NCBI RefSeq assembly: GCF_900116755.1
Contig: NZ_FPBY01000012.1
Span: 1 to 35,707 of the forward strand
Direction of reading: 5' to 3'
Source of the DNA: Clostridium sp. DSM 8431
GTDB taxonomy: Bacteria; Bacillota; Clostridia; Clostridiales; Clostridiaceae
Length of the DNA stretch: 35,707 nucleotides
Shown: piece by piece, positions 1 to 7,165 of the stretch
Layout of the letters: every line of letters begins with the position of its first letter
How positions within the stretch are numbered: position 1 is the first letter of the stretch
Made by a program: the position numbers and the translations under genes
The notes under the pieces: model-generated
Told to the model about the DNA's origin: nothing
The model's input: the letters and a program-made list of their open reading frames with translations, nothing else
Database searches by the model: none

Positions 1-119
1 AGACAAATAGCGTAAAAAAATAATGCATAGGGCAGGGACTGCCCAAATTAACGCCTGTGGAGATAGTAGGTTACGAGGTCTGCGAAGCAGGAAGCTCATT
101 GGCTTTAGACAATGGGTAG
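1..119 (+). pseudogene. 3' remnant of an IS605-family TnpB (OrfB) gene, frameshifted
   Basis: Only the last ~35 codons are in the window. Codons from base 23 read HRAGTAQINACGDS, the usual tail of IS200/IS605 OrfB proteins. The reading then jumps by one frame near base 70 and continues YEVCEAGSSLALDNG, stopping at TAG 117-119, which is also typical of these C-termini. There is an in-frame TAG at 8-10 upstream of the conserved tail. The gene therefore carries at least one stop and one frameshift and cannot encode a functional nuclease. TnpB is the RNA-guided ancestor of Cas12 and travels with TnpA or alone. The family assignment rests on motif memory; the frameshift is read directly. The 5' part lies outside the window, so how much of the element remains is unknown. 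Confidence 0.72.
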
Positions 120-124
120 TTCAC
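81..124 (+). mobile_element. IS200/IS605-type right end with hairpin (omegaRNA 3' region)
   Basis: Immediately around the TnpB stop is an imperfect palindrome with stem CTCATTG (95-101) and CAATGGG (110-116), one G-T wobble and an 8-base loop. It is followed by GTAGTTCAC ending at 124. This layout (stop codon inside a subterminal hairpin, then a short cleavage-type tetra/pentanucleotide) is that of IS200/IS605 right ends. In TnpB systems the same stretch is the scaffold of the guide RNA, whose guide is the flanking DNA starting about base 125. No left end is visible in the window. Confidence 0.6.
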
Positions 125-436
125 CTGGTTAGACTTGCATGGGTAAAAGGAAATCCTCAGTCAGAATGTTTTTGGCTTAAAAATAAGTTTACAATAATAA
201 AAGAAACAACTAGCACAGTTTGCAATTCTGTAATTTTAGCTGAGAGAAAATTATGATAATCTTATTAATTTCAATGACTGTTGACAAAACAAAATAGATT
301 GCTCACAATTAAAAATGAAAAAACTTAAGTTTAATAATCTTAATTATGAACAGAAATTTCATTGTAGATAAAGTTTTGATTTATTACATAAGAAGAAACC
401 GGATAATCATAATTATATGAGAAGGGAAGGATTAAA
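125..436. other. Intergenic stretch, no supported gene
   Basis: Between the transposon right end and the CDF gene there is no credible coding region. An open frame continues to base 256 but it begins inside the TnpB tail and has no recognisable protein after base 124. The only signal I can support is a possible promoter at 281-309 for the next gene. Confidence 0.5.
281..309 (+). promoter_or_regulatory. Putative sigma-A promoter for the CDF exporter
   Basis: A perfect -35 box TTGACA (281-286) is followed after 17 bases by CACAAT (304-309), a 4/6 match to the -10 consensus. It would give a leader of roughly 120 bases before the ATG at 437. I see no conserved metal riboswitch core in that leader. 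Confidence 0.4.
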
Positions 437-1570
437 ATGAATGAAAAATCAAACATAATACAAGATGACAGAGAAAAGATTATTGTTAAGACAAGTATAA
501 TTGGAATATTAGCTAATGTAATTCTTGCGGCTTTTAAAGCTTTTGTTGGAGTCATAACTAATTCCATAGCAGTAACACTTGATGCTGTTAATAATTTAAG
601 TGATGCAGTTTCAAGCATAATTACAATTCTTGGAGCAAAATTATCAGGAAAGGCACCAGATAAAAAGCATCCTTATGGATATGGAAGAATTGAATATCTA
701 AGTGAGTTAGTAATTGCTGCAATCGTCTTATATGCAGGTATTACTTCACTAAAAGAGTCTATTAAGAAAATAATTCATCCTGAAGATTCAAATTATACAA
801 CAGTATTTTTTGTTATTTTAATTTCAGCTATTATTGTAAAGTTACTTTTAGGTCAATATGTTAAGAAAAAAGGTGAGCAAGCTAATTCAGGATCTCTTAT
901 TGCTTCAGGAAAAGATGCAATGTTTGATTCTATTTTATCTATTTCAGTTTTAGTAAGTGCTATTATTTATGTAATGTCAGGAATTAGTTTGGAAGCATAT
1001 GTAGGAGCTATAATTTCTATAGTTATTATAAAATCAGGACTTGAGATGATAGGCGGTGCCATTGATGAAATGATAGGAGTACGTGCAGAAGGAGATTTTA
1101 GTAAATCAATAAAGGAAACAATAGCAAAAGAGCCAGAGGTAAAAGGTGTATATGATTTAATTATTAATAATTATGGACCTGATAGATATATGGCTTCTGC
1201 TCATATAGAAATTCCTGATACAATGACTGCTGGTGAAATTGATGAACTAACTAGAAAAATTCAAGAAAATGTGTATCGTAAACATGCAGTTATTATGGCT
1301 GCTATTGGTATATACTCTGTTAATACAAATAATGATGTGATTACTAAAATTCATGAGAGAATAAGACAGTTATCTATGAGCGAAGATGGAGTATTACAAA
1401 TGCATGGATTTTTTGTGGATACAGAAGATAAGAGAATTAACTTTGATCTTGTAATTGATTTTGATGTAGAGAATAGAAGCGGCTTGATAGAAGTAATAAA
1501 GAAGAAAGTGGAAAAAGAATTTCCAGATTATAAAATACATATAACACTTGATAATGATTTTAGTGATTAA
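437..1570 (+). CDS. Cation diffusion facilitator family transporter, predicted Mn(II) exporter
   Basis: This 377-aa protein has the CDF architecture: about six membrane helices within residues 18-205, then a cytoplasmic C-terminal domain. The metal site reads N52xxxD56 in helix 2 (VNNLSD) and D160xxxD164 in helix 5 (GKDAMFD). In the family, HDHD marks Zn transporters and DDDD Zn/Fe, while N-D-D-D is the pattern of Mn exporters such as MntE and MneP. Mn export is therefore inferred from the ligand set. The C-terminal tail is longer (about 170 residues) than the minimal CDF domain of ~90. The start follows AGGGAAGGA with good spacing. The gene is monocistronic, with its own terminator downstream and a possible promoter upstream. 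The family is secure; the metal is likely but not proved. Confidence 0.9.
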   Translation: MNEKSNIIQDDREKIIVKTSIIGILANVILAAFKAFVGVITNSIAVTLDAVNNLSDAVSSIITILGAKLSGKAPDKKHPYGYGRIEYLSELVIAAIVLYAGITSLKESIKKIIHPEDSNYTTVFFVILISAIIVKLLLGQYVKKKGEQANSGSLIASGKDAMFDSILSISVLVSAIIYVMSGISLEAYVGAIISIVIIKSGLEMIGGAIDEMIGVRAEGDFSKSIKETIAKEPEVKGVYDLIINNYGPDRYMASAHIEIPDTMTAGEIDELTRKIQENVYRKHAVIMAAIGIYSVNTNNDVITKIHERIRQLSMSEDGVLQMHGFFVDTEDKRINFDLVIDFDVENRSGLIEVIKKKVEKEFPDYKIHITLDNDFSD

Positions 1571-1585
1571 AATATATAATGAAAA

Positions 1586-1622
1586 GTAGGAGCAGAGGTA
1601 TAAAACTCATGCTTCTATTTTT
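1586..1622 (+). terminator. Rho-independent terminator after the CDF gene
   Basis: Stem TAGGAGCA-GAG pairs with CTC-ATGCTTCTA (one wobble, one bulge) and is followed by TTTTT. Confidence 0.65.
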
Positions 1623-1721
1623 ATGTTTACTATCTTTGCAGAAAAATTTAATGTATACTTTTGTTATTACATTCCATTTAAGTAAAGATATAAATATAAA
1701 TGGTAAAGGGAGGAGTTTTGG

Positions 1722-2219
1722 GTGAGTTATTTAGTGAGAAAGGTTAAAGCTCATGATGAAGAGGTTTTAGCATATATACAAACTGAAAGTTGGAAGGTAG
1801 CATTTAAAAATATATTATCTGCTGAGATGTTAAGAAAATATACTGATATTAACAGAGCAAAAGAAATATATAAAGAACTTCTTAATAAAAATATTGGACA
1901 TGGCTATATTCTTGAGGTAAATAACAAACCTCACTGTATTGCTTATTGGGACAAAACTAGAGAAGACGATATGCTGGGATATGCTGAACTAATAAATATT
2001 CATAGTCTTCAGGATAATTGGGCAAAGGGATATGGAACTAAAATGATGGAAAGAGTGATAAAGGATATTAAGGAGGCTGGATATAAAAAAGTAATGCTTT
2101 GGGTATTTGAAGAAAACTATAGAGCAAGAAAATTTTATGAAGCAAGAGGATTTTGTTTTAATGGAAAGAACAAGGAAAGCTTTGGAGCAAAAGAAGTTTG
2201 TTATGAGAAAAGTCTTTAG
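1722..2219 (+). CDS. GNAT family N-acetyltransferase
   Basis: A 165-aa single-domain protein of the Gcn5-related N-acetyltransferase fold, which moves an acetyl group from acetyl-CoA to an amine. The acetyl-CoA pyrophosphate loop is seen as W100-AKGYGT (the Q/RxxGxG/A motif A), followed by the long helix to residue 118. The C-terminal NYRARKFYEARGF (132-144) is the classic motif B. The start is GTG at 1722, preceded by AAGGGAGGAG about 8 bases upstream; no ATG fits. It stands alone between two hairpins. The substrate cannot be told from sequence: this branch includes small-molecule and ribosomal-protein acetylases. Confidence 0.88.
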   Translation: MSYLVRKVKAHDEEVLAYIQTESWKVAFKNILSAEMLRKYTDINRAKEIYKELLNKNIGHGYILEVNNKPHCIAYWDKTREDDMLGYAELINIHSLQDNWAKGYGTKMMERVIKDIKEAGYKKVMLWVFEENYRARKFYEARGFCFNGKNKESFGAKEVCYEKSL

Positions 2220-2234
2220 ATAATATTTGACTTT

Positions 2235-2273
2235 AGTCTTCTAAATATACTCTTAAATTTATGAGTATAGACT
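2235..2273 (+). terminator. Hairpin after the GNAT gene (weak terminator or leader structure)
   Basis: TATACTC (2246-2252) pairs with GAGTATA (2263-2269), and flanking AGTC/GACT (2235-2238/2270-2273) can extend the stem across a bulge. No U-run follows, so termination is doubtful. Confidence 0.3.
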
Positions 2274-2298
2274 TACAAATATGGAAATGATATTATTG

Positions 2299-2322
2299 TT
2301 TTAGTGGCATATGCCACTAAAA
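2299..2322. promoter_or_regulatory. Perfect 24-bp palindrome, putative operator upstream of the HxlR gene
   Basis: The half-site TTTTAGTGGCAT (2299-2310) is followed directly by its exact reverse complement (2311-2322), with no spacer and no mismatch. It ends two bases before the GGGGGCG ribosome binding site of the HxlR gene. Dimeric winged-helix regulators of the HxlR family bind palindromes and commonly autoregulate, so this is a natural operator candidate. It could equally form an mRNA hairpin that affects translation. Confidence 0.6.
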
Positions 2323-2336
2323 AGGGGGCGAGCTAA

Positions 2337-2729
2337 ATGTACAGAAAAAAAACAGATGATGATATTAGATGTCCCTTAGAATACGGCATTGCTGCATTAG
2401 GTGGAAAATGGAATAGTAGAATTATTTGTCTTTTGAATACATTTGGTGAAATGCGTTTTAGTGAGATACACTCTGAGATGATAAATATTACAGATGGAGT
2501 ACTTGGGAACACTCTTCAAGGTTTGATAGAAAGAGAATGGATTTCTAAAAGAAGTATAGGAGATAAAAAAGTATATTCGGTTTATTCTCTTACAGAAAAG
2601 GGGAAAGCTGTAGTTCCTATATATAAAGAAATTTGTAAGTGGGCCATGGAATATTATGATGCTTCAACCCCTATTGTTATGAGGTATTGTTTAAAGTGTG
2701 AGCATTATAAGAAATGGAGGCATGATTAA
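2337..2729 (+). CDS. HxlR (DUF24) family winged-helix transcriptional regulator
   Basis: A 130-aa DNA-binding regulator. The HxlR hallmark CPLEYGIAALGGKW starts at C12, the conserved N-terminal cysteine that serves as a redox or electrophile sensor in characterised members (HypR, YodB type). The winged helix covers roughly residues 20-95, with 'MRFSEIHSEM' and 'LIEREWISKR' as typical helices. It is unusual in having a C-terminal C118-LK-C121 pair that could add a metal or thiol site. The start ATG follows GGGGGCG. The stop codon overlaps the start of the next gene (TAATG), so the two are translationally coupled. A perfect palindrome just upstream suggests autoregulation. Target and signal are inferred only. 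Confidence 0.9.
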   Translation: MYRKKTDDDIRCPLEYGIAALGGKWNSRIICLLNTFGEMRFSEIHSEMINITDGVLGNTLQGLIEREWISKRSIGDKKVYSVYSLTEKGKAVVPIYKEICKWAMEYYDASTPIVMRYCLKCEHYKKWRHD

Positions 2730-3493
2730 TGCCAAGATGTATAAAAAGAAGAGTATGTAAGGAGCCCTTATATAAGGAGTTTGTGCCTTTAGGTCATGAA
2801 AAAGAATCAGAAGTAGTTGTAATAAGTGTAGATGAATATGAGGCAATAAGACTTATCGATAAAGAAGGATTAAGCCAAGAGCAGTGTGCAGATATGATGG
2901 GTATAAGAAGAACAACTGCACAGCTTATTTATAATTCTGCTAAAAAGAAACTAATAGACTGTATTGTAGAAGGCAGAGGGTTTAAAATAAAAGGTGGAAA
3001 CTATTTTTTATGCGATGGAAGCGCTTATTGTATAGGTTGTTGTAAATCGAATTCATTGAAAGCTGATAAAAGAAATAGAAAAGGAGTAAATATAATGAGG
3101 ATAGCGGTAACTTATAAAAATGGCGAGATATTTCAACATTTTGGACATACAGAACAATTTAAAATTTATGATGTTGAAAATGGAAAAATTTTAAATGAAG
3201 AGATTATTGATACTAATGGTCAAGGTCATGGGGCTTTAGGTGGATTTTTATTTTCATCAAAGGTAGAGGTTTTAATTTGTGGAAGCATAGGCATGGGTGC
3301 ACAAAATGCATTAACACAAGCTGGAATTAAGTTTTATGGTGGAGTATCAGGAAGTGCAGATGATGCAGTGAAAGCGTTTTTAGCAGGAAACTTAGGATAT
3401 AATCCAAATATAAAGTGTAGCCATCATGGAGAAGGGCATTCATGTGGAAGCCATAAATGTGGCGAAAATAAAAATGGATGTAGTGGAAATTAA
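2729..3493 (+). CDS. DUF134 / NifX-like (dinitrogenase FeMo-cofactor family) fusion protein
   Basis: A 254-aa two-domain protein. Residues 1-100 match DUF134, a short helix-turn-helix-like domain (MPRCIKRR...; EYEAIRLIDKEGLSQEQCADMMGI...). Residues 123-235 match the NifX/NafY/NifB-C-terminal fold (MRIAVTYKNGEIFQHFGH...; EVLICGSIGMGAQNAL). A Cys/His-rich tail (CSHHGEGHSCGSHKCG...) could bind metal. Family members bind or carry iron-molybdenum-type or other Fe-S clusters, but no nif genes are in the window, so a nitrogenase role is not supported. The ATG overlaps the HxlR stop (TAATG). A second good start with AAGGAG lies inside the gene at 3095, exactly at the beginning of the NifX-like domain. 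Confidence 0.85.
   Translation: MPRCIKRRVCKEPLYKEFVPLGHEKESEVVVISVDEYEAIRLIDKEGLSQEQCADMMGIRRTTAQLIYNSAKKKLIDCIVEGRGFKIKGGNYFLCDGSAYCIGCCKSNSLKADKRNRKGVNIMRIAVTYKNGEIFQHFGHTEQFKIYDVENGKILNEEIIDTNGQGHGALGGFLFSSKVEVLICGSIGMGAQNALTQAGIKFYGGVSGSADDAVKAFLAGNLGYNPNIKCSHHGEGHSCGSHKCGENKNGCSGN
3079..3097 (+). promoter_or_regulatory. Internal ribosome binding site and in-frame ATG before the NifX-like domain
   Basis: AAAAGGAG (3079-3086) is followed after 8 bases by ATG 3095-3097, codon 123 of the fusion gene and the exact first residue (MRIAVTY) of a stand-alone NifX-like protein. It looks like a genuine second translation start and may be a relic of a former two-gene arrangement. Confidence 0.5.
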
Positions 3494-3510
3494 TTAATCA
3501 ATAACTTTTA

Positions 3511-3550
3511 ATAGAGGGGGGCTTTGAGTAATCAAGGACTCCTATTTTTT
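3511..3550 (+). terminator. Rho-independent terminator after the DUF134-NifX gene
   Basis: An imperfect stem (GGGGGCTTTGA with TCAAGGACTCC) is followed by TATTTTTT. Confidence 0.55.
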
Positions 3551-3630
3551 GTATTGGTATAGTTCTAAGATTTTATGATTAAATATGTGAGTAAGCTAAA
3601 GATAAAGATTAGATTAATGAGGTGAAGGAA

Positions 3631-3750
3631 ATGAAAAAACATAAGAATTTAATTATAATTGTAGCTGCTTTAATTATTTGTTCTATTATTATTTTAAATA
3701 CTTGTCCAACAATAGAAAACTGGTTGCATGAAGCAATTGGATGGTATTAA
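3631..3750 (+). CDS. 39-aa single-span membrane peptide
   Basis: A short reading frame from ATG 3631 to TAA 3748-3750. It begins MKKHKN, continues with a ~22-residue hydrophobic helix (LIIIVAALIICSIIILNTC region, residues 7-27) and ends with an amphipathic tail containing two Trp. AGGTGAAGGAA sits directly upstream at 3620-3630. Basic N-terminus plus one span suggests an N-in membrane peptide, or an uncleaved leader. There is no lipobox. It lies 59 bases before the acetyltransferase start and may be co-transcribed. I recognise no family. The good ribosome binding site and clean hydrophobic pattern favour a real gene. Confidence 0.55.
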   Translation: MKKHKNLIIIVAALIICSIIILNTCPTIENWLHEAIGWY

Positions 3751-3809
3751 GATATAGTATAAAAAAATATTATTTGATTTATAATTATATTAAAGGCGGT
3801 GAAAATAAA

Positions 3810-4406
3810 ATGGACTTAAATGAGTTTTTAGAATATATGAATAGTGAAAAAGAGATTGAAGCAGGTTCAGAGGCTCATCTTTTTATGCATGAATTATCAC
3901 AGGAAGCAATTAGATTAACATCAGAATTAAATACAGGGTATCATTCTAATAAAGAAATAATTGAAATAATGAGCAAAATAACAGGTAGGGAAATTGATAA
4001 TAGTTTTGCATTATTTCCACCATTCAATACTGATTGTGGGAAAAACTTAAAGATTGGAAAGAATGTATTTTTTAATTCAGGAGTAAAAATACAAGATCAA
4101 GGAGGAGTTACTATTGATGATGGGGCTTTAATTGGACATAATGTAGTTATGGCAACTCTAAATCATAGCTTAATTCCAAATTGTAGAAGTAATATAATTC
4201 CTGCACCAATCCATATAGGTAAAAATGTTTGGATTGGATCGAATTCTACTATATGTCAAGGAGTAACAATTGGAGATGGGGCTGTAATTGCTGCAGGAGC
4301 TGTAGTTGTTACAGATGTACCAGAAAATACAGTTTATGGGGGAGTACCTGCAAAGTTTATTAAAAATATAGAAGTAGATGAAGAAATAAAACATGATTTT
4401 ATATAA
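3810..4406 (+). CDS. Hexapeptide-repeat O-acetyltransferase (maltose/galactoside type)
   Basis: A 198-aa acyltransferase of the left-handed beta-helix class. A helical N-terminal region (1-60) is followed by repeated [LIV]-G-x4 turns from residue 80 (IGKNVFFNSGVKIQDQGGVTIDDGALIGH...) to PENTVYGGVPAKFIK near 185. H119 in ATLNHS is the catalytic histidine position of LacA/Maa/NodL enzymes, which acetylate sugar hydroxyls with acetyl-CoA. The start is ATG 3810, preceded by AAAGGCGGTG with good spacing. An in-frame ATG at 3741 lies inside the small-peptide gene upstream and has no ribosome binding site. The exact acceptor is unknown; the family resembles maltose O-acetyltransferase. Confidence 0.85.
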   Translation: MDLNEFLEYMNSEKEIEAGSEAHLFMHELSQEAIRLTSELNTGYHSNKEIIEIMSKITGREIDNSFALFPPFNTDCGKNLKIGKNVFFNSGVKIQDQGGVTIDDGALIGHNVVMATLNHSLIPNCRSNIIPAPIHIGKNVWIGSNSTICQGVTIGDGAVIAAGAVVVTDVPENTVYGGVPAKFIKNIEVDEEIKHDFI

Positions 4407-4412
4407 AAATGT

Positions 4413-4470
4413 AAACGGGTATTTATCTAAATGATTTTGAAATTATTTAGATAAATACCCGTTTATTTTT
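4413..4470 (+). terminator. Strong Rho-independent terminator
   Basis: A perfect 20-bp stem (4413-4432 with 4445-4464) is followed by ATTTTTATT. It is the strongest hairpin in this part of the window. Confidence 0.9.
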
Positions 4471-4809
4471 ATTATATTTATCTCAGTATGGATGGCGCTT
4501 GCAATTTAAATATTCATAAATTGTAGAGTGTCTTTGATAATTATACTTTTGCCTTTAAGATGGTTTATATAAAAAATGTGGATTTTATATTTAAAGTCTT
4601 ATTTTTTTATTTGCTAATAGTATAGAAATTTATTTTAGCACAGCCGTTTATAGGTGAATTAAAATAAGAAAACAGAAATGTGTAATTTCATTCTTTAATA
4701 ATAAAAAAAGAATATTTTAATAAGAGTAATGAATGGCTAAAATTAATATGAATATAACTATTACAAATAAAATCTTTTGTTTGATTTTTCGCAAAATTTG
4801 ATTAATTAA

Positions 4810-4836
4810 AACAAGTCCAGTAGGGCTTGTTTTTTT
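4810..4836 (+). terminator. Terminator-like hairpin about 75 bases before the pflB start
   Basis: ACAAGTCC pairs with GGGCTTGT (one wobble) across an AGTA loop and is followed by seven T. It could end a short leader transcript (attenuator), or simply block read-through from upstream. Confidence 0.6.
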
Positions 4837-4843
4837 AACTTTA

Positions 4844-4855
4844 ATTGTATACAAT
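4844..4855. promoter_or_regulatory. Palindrome ATTGTATACAAT upstream of pflB
   Basis: A perfect 12-bp palindrome just downstream of the hairpin and ~55 bases before the pflB ATG. It overlaps a TATACAAT stretch that could be the -10 region, so a regulator bound here would compete with RNA polymerase. The binding protein is unknown. Confidence 0.35.
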
Positions 4856-4910
4856 AGACAATGTAAGATGTACAAGGTACAGATGATACATTTTATAAGG
4901 AGGATTGCAA

Positions 4911-7163
4911 ATGTTACAAAAAGAACAATGGAATGGGTTCGAAGGAAGATTATGGAAAGAAGAAATCAATGTAAGAGACTTCATCCAAAAGAACTATAAA
5001 CCATATGATGGTGATGAAAGCTTCCTTGCAGGTCCAACAGATGCTACAAATAAACTTTGGGGTAAATTACAAGAATTACAAAAAGAAGAAAGAGCTAAAG
5101 GCGGAGTACTTGACATGGAAACAGAAGTTGTTTCTGGTCTTACAGCTTATGGCCCTGGATATATTGATGAAGAATTAAAAGATCTTGAACAAATCGTAGG
5201 TCTTCAAACAGACAAGCCTCTTAAGAGAGCTTTCATGCCATACGGTGGTATCAGAATGGCAGAACAATCTTGTGAAAACTATGGATATACACCAAATCCA
5301 GAATTACACAAGATATTTACTGAATATCATAAAACACATAACCAAGCAGTATTTGATGCTTATACACCTGAAATGAGAGCAGCTCGTAGCAGCCATATCA
5401 TTACAGGTCTTCCAGATACTTATGGACGTGGACGTATCGTAGGTGACTACAGAAGAATCGCTCTTTACGGTATAGATTATCTTATAGAAGCAAAACAAAA
5501 AGATCACGCTAACTGTGGTGACGGAACTATGACAGATGATGTTATCCGTCTAAGAGAAGAAATTGCAGAGCAAATAAAAGCTCTTAAAGATATGAAGAAA
5601 ATGGCTGAAAGCTATGGATATGATATATCTGAACCAGCTAAGAACGCTAAAGAAGCAGTTCAATGGTTATACTTTGGATATCTTGCTGCAATCAAGACTC
5701 AAAATGGTGCGGCTATGTCAATAGGACGTGTATCTACATTCCTTGATATATATATACAAAGAGATTTAGAAAATGGAGTTATTACTGAAGCAGAAGCTCA
5801 AGAATTAATCGACCATTTAACAATCAAATGTAGAATGGTTAAATTCGCAAGAATAACTTCTTACAATGAATTATTCTCAGGAGATCCATCATGGGTTACT
5901 ATCGGATTAGCTGGTATCGGTGTTGATGGACGTCACATGGTAACAAAGAACGACTACCGTTTCTTACACACATTAGAAAACATGGGACCATCTCCAGAAC
6001 CAAACTTAACTGTATTCTATTCTTCAGCACTTCCAGAAAACTTCAAGAAGTATGCTGCTAAGATTTCAGTAGATACAAGCTCAATTCAATACGAAAATGA
6101 TGATGTTATGAAACCAGTATGGGGAGATGACTATTCAATCTGCTGCTGTGTATCTGCAACGCAAACTGGTAAGGAAATGCAATTCTTCGGAGCTAGAGCA
6201 AACCTTGCTAAATGTTTATTATACGCTATCAATGGTGGTATAGATGAAAAATCAGGTAAGCAAGTAGGACCTGAATACAAAGGAATTACTTCAGAATACT
6301 TAAATTACGATGAAGTAATCGCTAAATACGAACAAATGAGTGACTGGTTAGCTGGTCTTTACGTAAATGTATTAAACTTAATCCAATACATGCACGATAA
6401 ATACTACTATGAAGCAGCAGAAATGGCTCTTATCGATACAGACGTAAGAAGAACATTTGCTACTGGTATAGCTGGTTTCTCTCACGTAATAGATTCACTT
6501 TCAGCAATCAAATATGCTAAAGTTAAGACTGTAAGAGATGAAAATGGTCTAGTAGTAGACTACGAAATCGAAGGAGACTTCCCTAAATACGGAAACGATG
6601 ATGATAGAGCAGATGAAATTGGTGTATATGTTCTTAACTCATTCCTTGAAAAAATCAAGAAGAGACACACATACAGAAATTCTGAGCCAACTACATCAAT
6701 CCTTACTATCACTTCAAACGTAGTATATGGTAAGTACACTGGTAACATGCCAGATGGAAGAAGAGCTTGGACTCCACTTTCACCAGGAGCATCTCCATCA
6801 TACGGAGCAGAACAAAATGGATTATTAGCTTCATTAAACTCTGTAGCTAAGTTACCATACGAATGGGCATTAGATGGTATTTCTAATACACAAACAATTA
6901 ACCCATCTGCTTTAGGACACGATAAAGAAGAACAAGTGGACAAGTTAGTTCAAGTTTTAGATGGTTACTTCGATCAAGGTCCACACCACTTAAACGTAAA
7001 TGTATTTGGTGTTGAAAAATTAAAAGATGCTATGGAACATCCAGAAAAAGAAGAATACGCTAACTTCACTATCCGTGTATCTGGATATGCAGTTAAATTC
7101 ATCGACTTAACAAGAGAACAACAATTAGATGTTATCTCTAGAACATGTCATGAAAGAATGTAA
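4911..7163 (+). CDS. pflB: Pyruvate formate-lyase (formate acetyltransferase)
   Basis: This cytoplasmic glycyl-radical enzyme splits pyruvate with CoA into acetyl-CoA and formate. It is 750 aa, the usual length. The catalytic thiyl pair is in [24 protein letters not shown]412-C413 match the conserved Cys-Cys, with one extra cysteine (C411) in front. The glycine radical is G725 in RVSGYAVKF, 25 residues from the end, as in the family. ATG 4911 is chosen because AAGGAGG lies 7 bases upstream; a TTG two codons earlier is less likely. Codon use differs from neighbours: many C-ending codons (AAC, TTC, TAC, ATC) suggest very high expression. The activase gene follows two bases downstream. Confidence 0.98.
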   Translation: MLQKEQWNGFEGRLWKEEINVRDFIQKNYKPYDGDESFLAGPTDATNKLWGKLQELQKEERAKGGVLDMETEVVSGLTAYGPGYIDEELKDLEQIVGLQTDKPLKRAFMPYGGIRMAEQSCENYGYTPNPELHKIFTEYHKTHNQAVFDAYTPEMRAARSSHIITGLPDTYGRGRIVGDYRRIALYGIDYLIEAKQKDHANCGDGTMTDDVIRLREEIAEQIKALKDMKKMAESYGYDISEPAKNAKEAVQWLYFGYLAAIKTQNGAAMSIGRVSTFLDIYIQRDLENGVITEAEAQELIDHLTIKCRMVKFARITSYNELFSGDPSWVTIGLAGIGVDGRHMVTKNDYRFLHTLENMGPSPEPNLTVFYSSALPENFKKYAAKISVDTSSIQYENDDVMKPVWGDDYSICCCVSATQTGKEMQFFGARANLAKCLLYAINGGIDEKSGKQVGPEYKGITSEYLNYDEVIAKYEQMSDWLAGLYVNVLNLIQYMHDKYYYEAAEMALIDTDVRRTFATGIAGFSHVIDSLSAIKYAKVKTVRDENGLVVDYEIEGDFPKYGNDDDRADEIGVYVLNSFLEKIKKRHTYRNSEPTTSILTITSNVVYGKYTGNMPDGRRAWTPLSPGASPSYGAEQNGLLASLNSVAKLPYEWALDGISNTQTINPSALGHDKEEQVDKLVQVLDGYFDQGPHHLNVNVFGVEKLKDAMEHPEKEEYANFTIRVSGYAVKFIDLTREQQLDVISRTCHERM

Positions 7164-7165
7164 TT

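Larger units (their letters stand above)
4471..4896. other. Long leader/intergenic region upstream of pflB
   Basis: About 430 AT-rich bases separate the acetyltransferase terminator from pflB, with no credible gene. The longest neat frame is 17 codons (ATG 4748 to TGA 4799-4801) without a good ribosome binding site. It ends ten bases before a terminator-type hairpin. The layout resembles a leader, but no conserved riboswitch core is recognisable. Confidence 0.45.

Noticed and set aside
23-256. A 77-aa plus-strand ORF at the window start
   Set aside because: Its first part is the TnpB tail, and after base 70 it runs in the wrong frame through the right-end hairpin. It is not a separate gene.
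3741-3809. Upstream extension of the acetyltransferase to the ATG at 3741
   Set aside because: The extension overlaps the small-peptide gene and lacks a ribosome binding site, whereas ATG 3810 has AAAGGCGGTG.
6560-6943. A 127-aa antisense ORF within pflB
   Set aside because: It lies wholly inside a strongly supported gene, with no ribosome binding site and no recognisable motif. The biased codon use of pflB creates such shadows.
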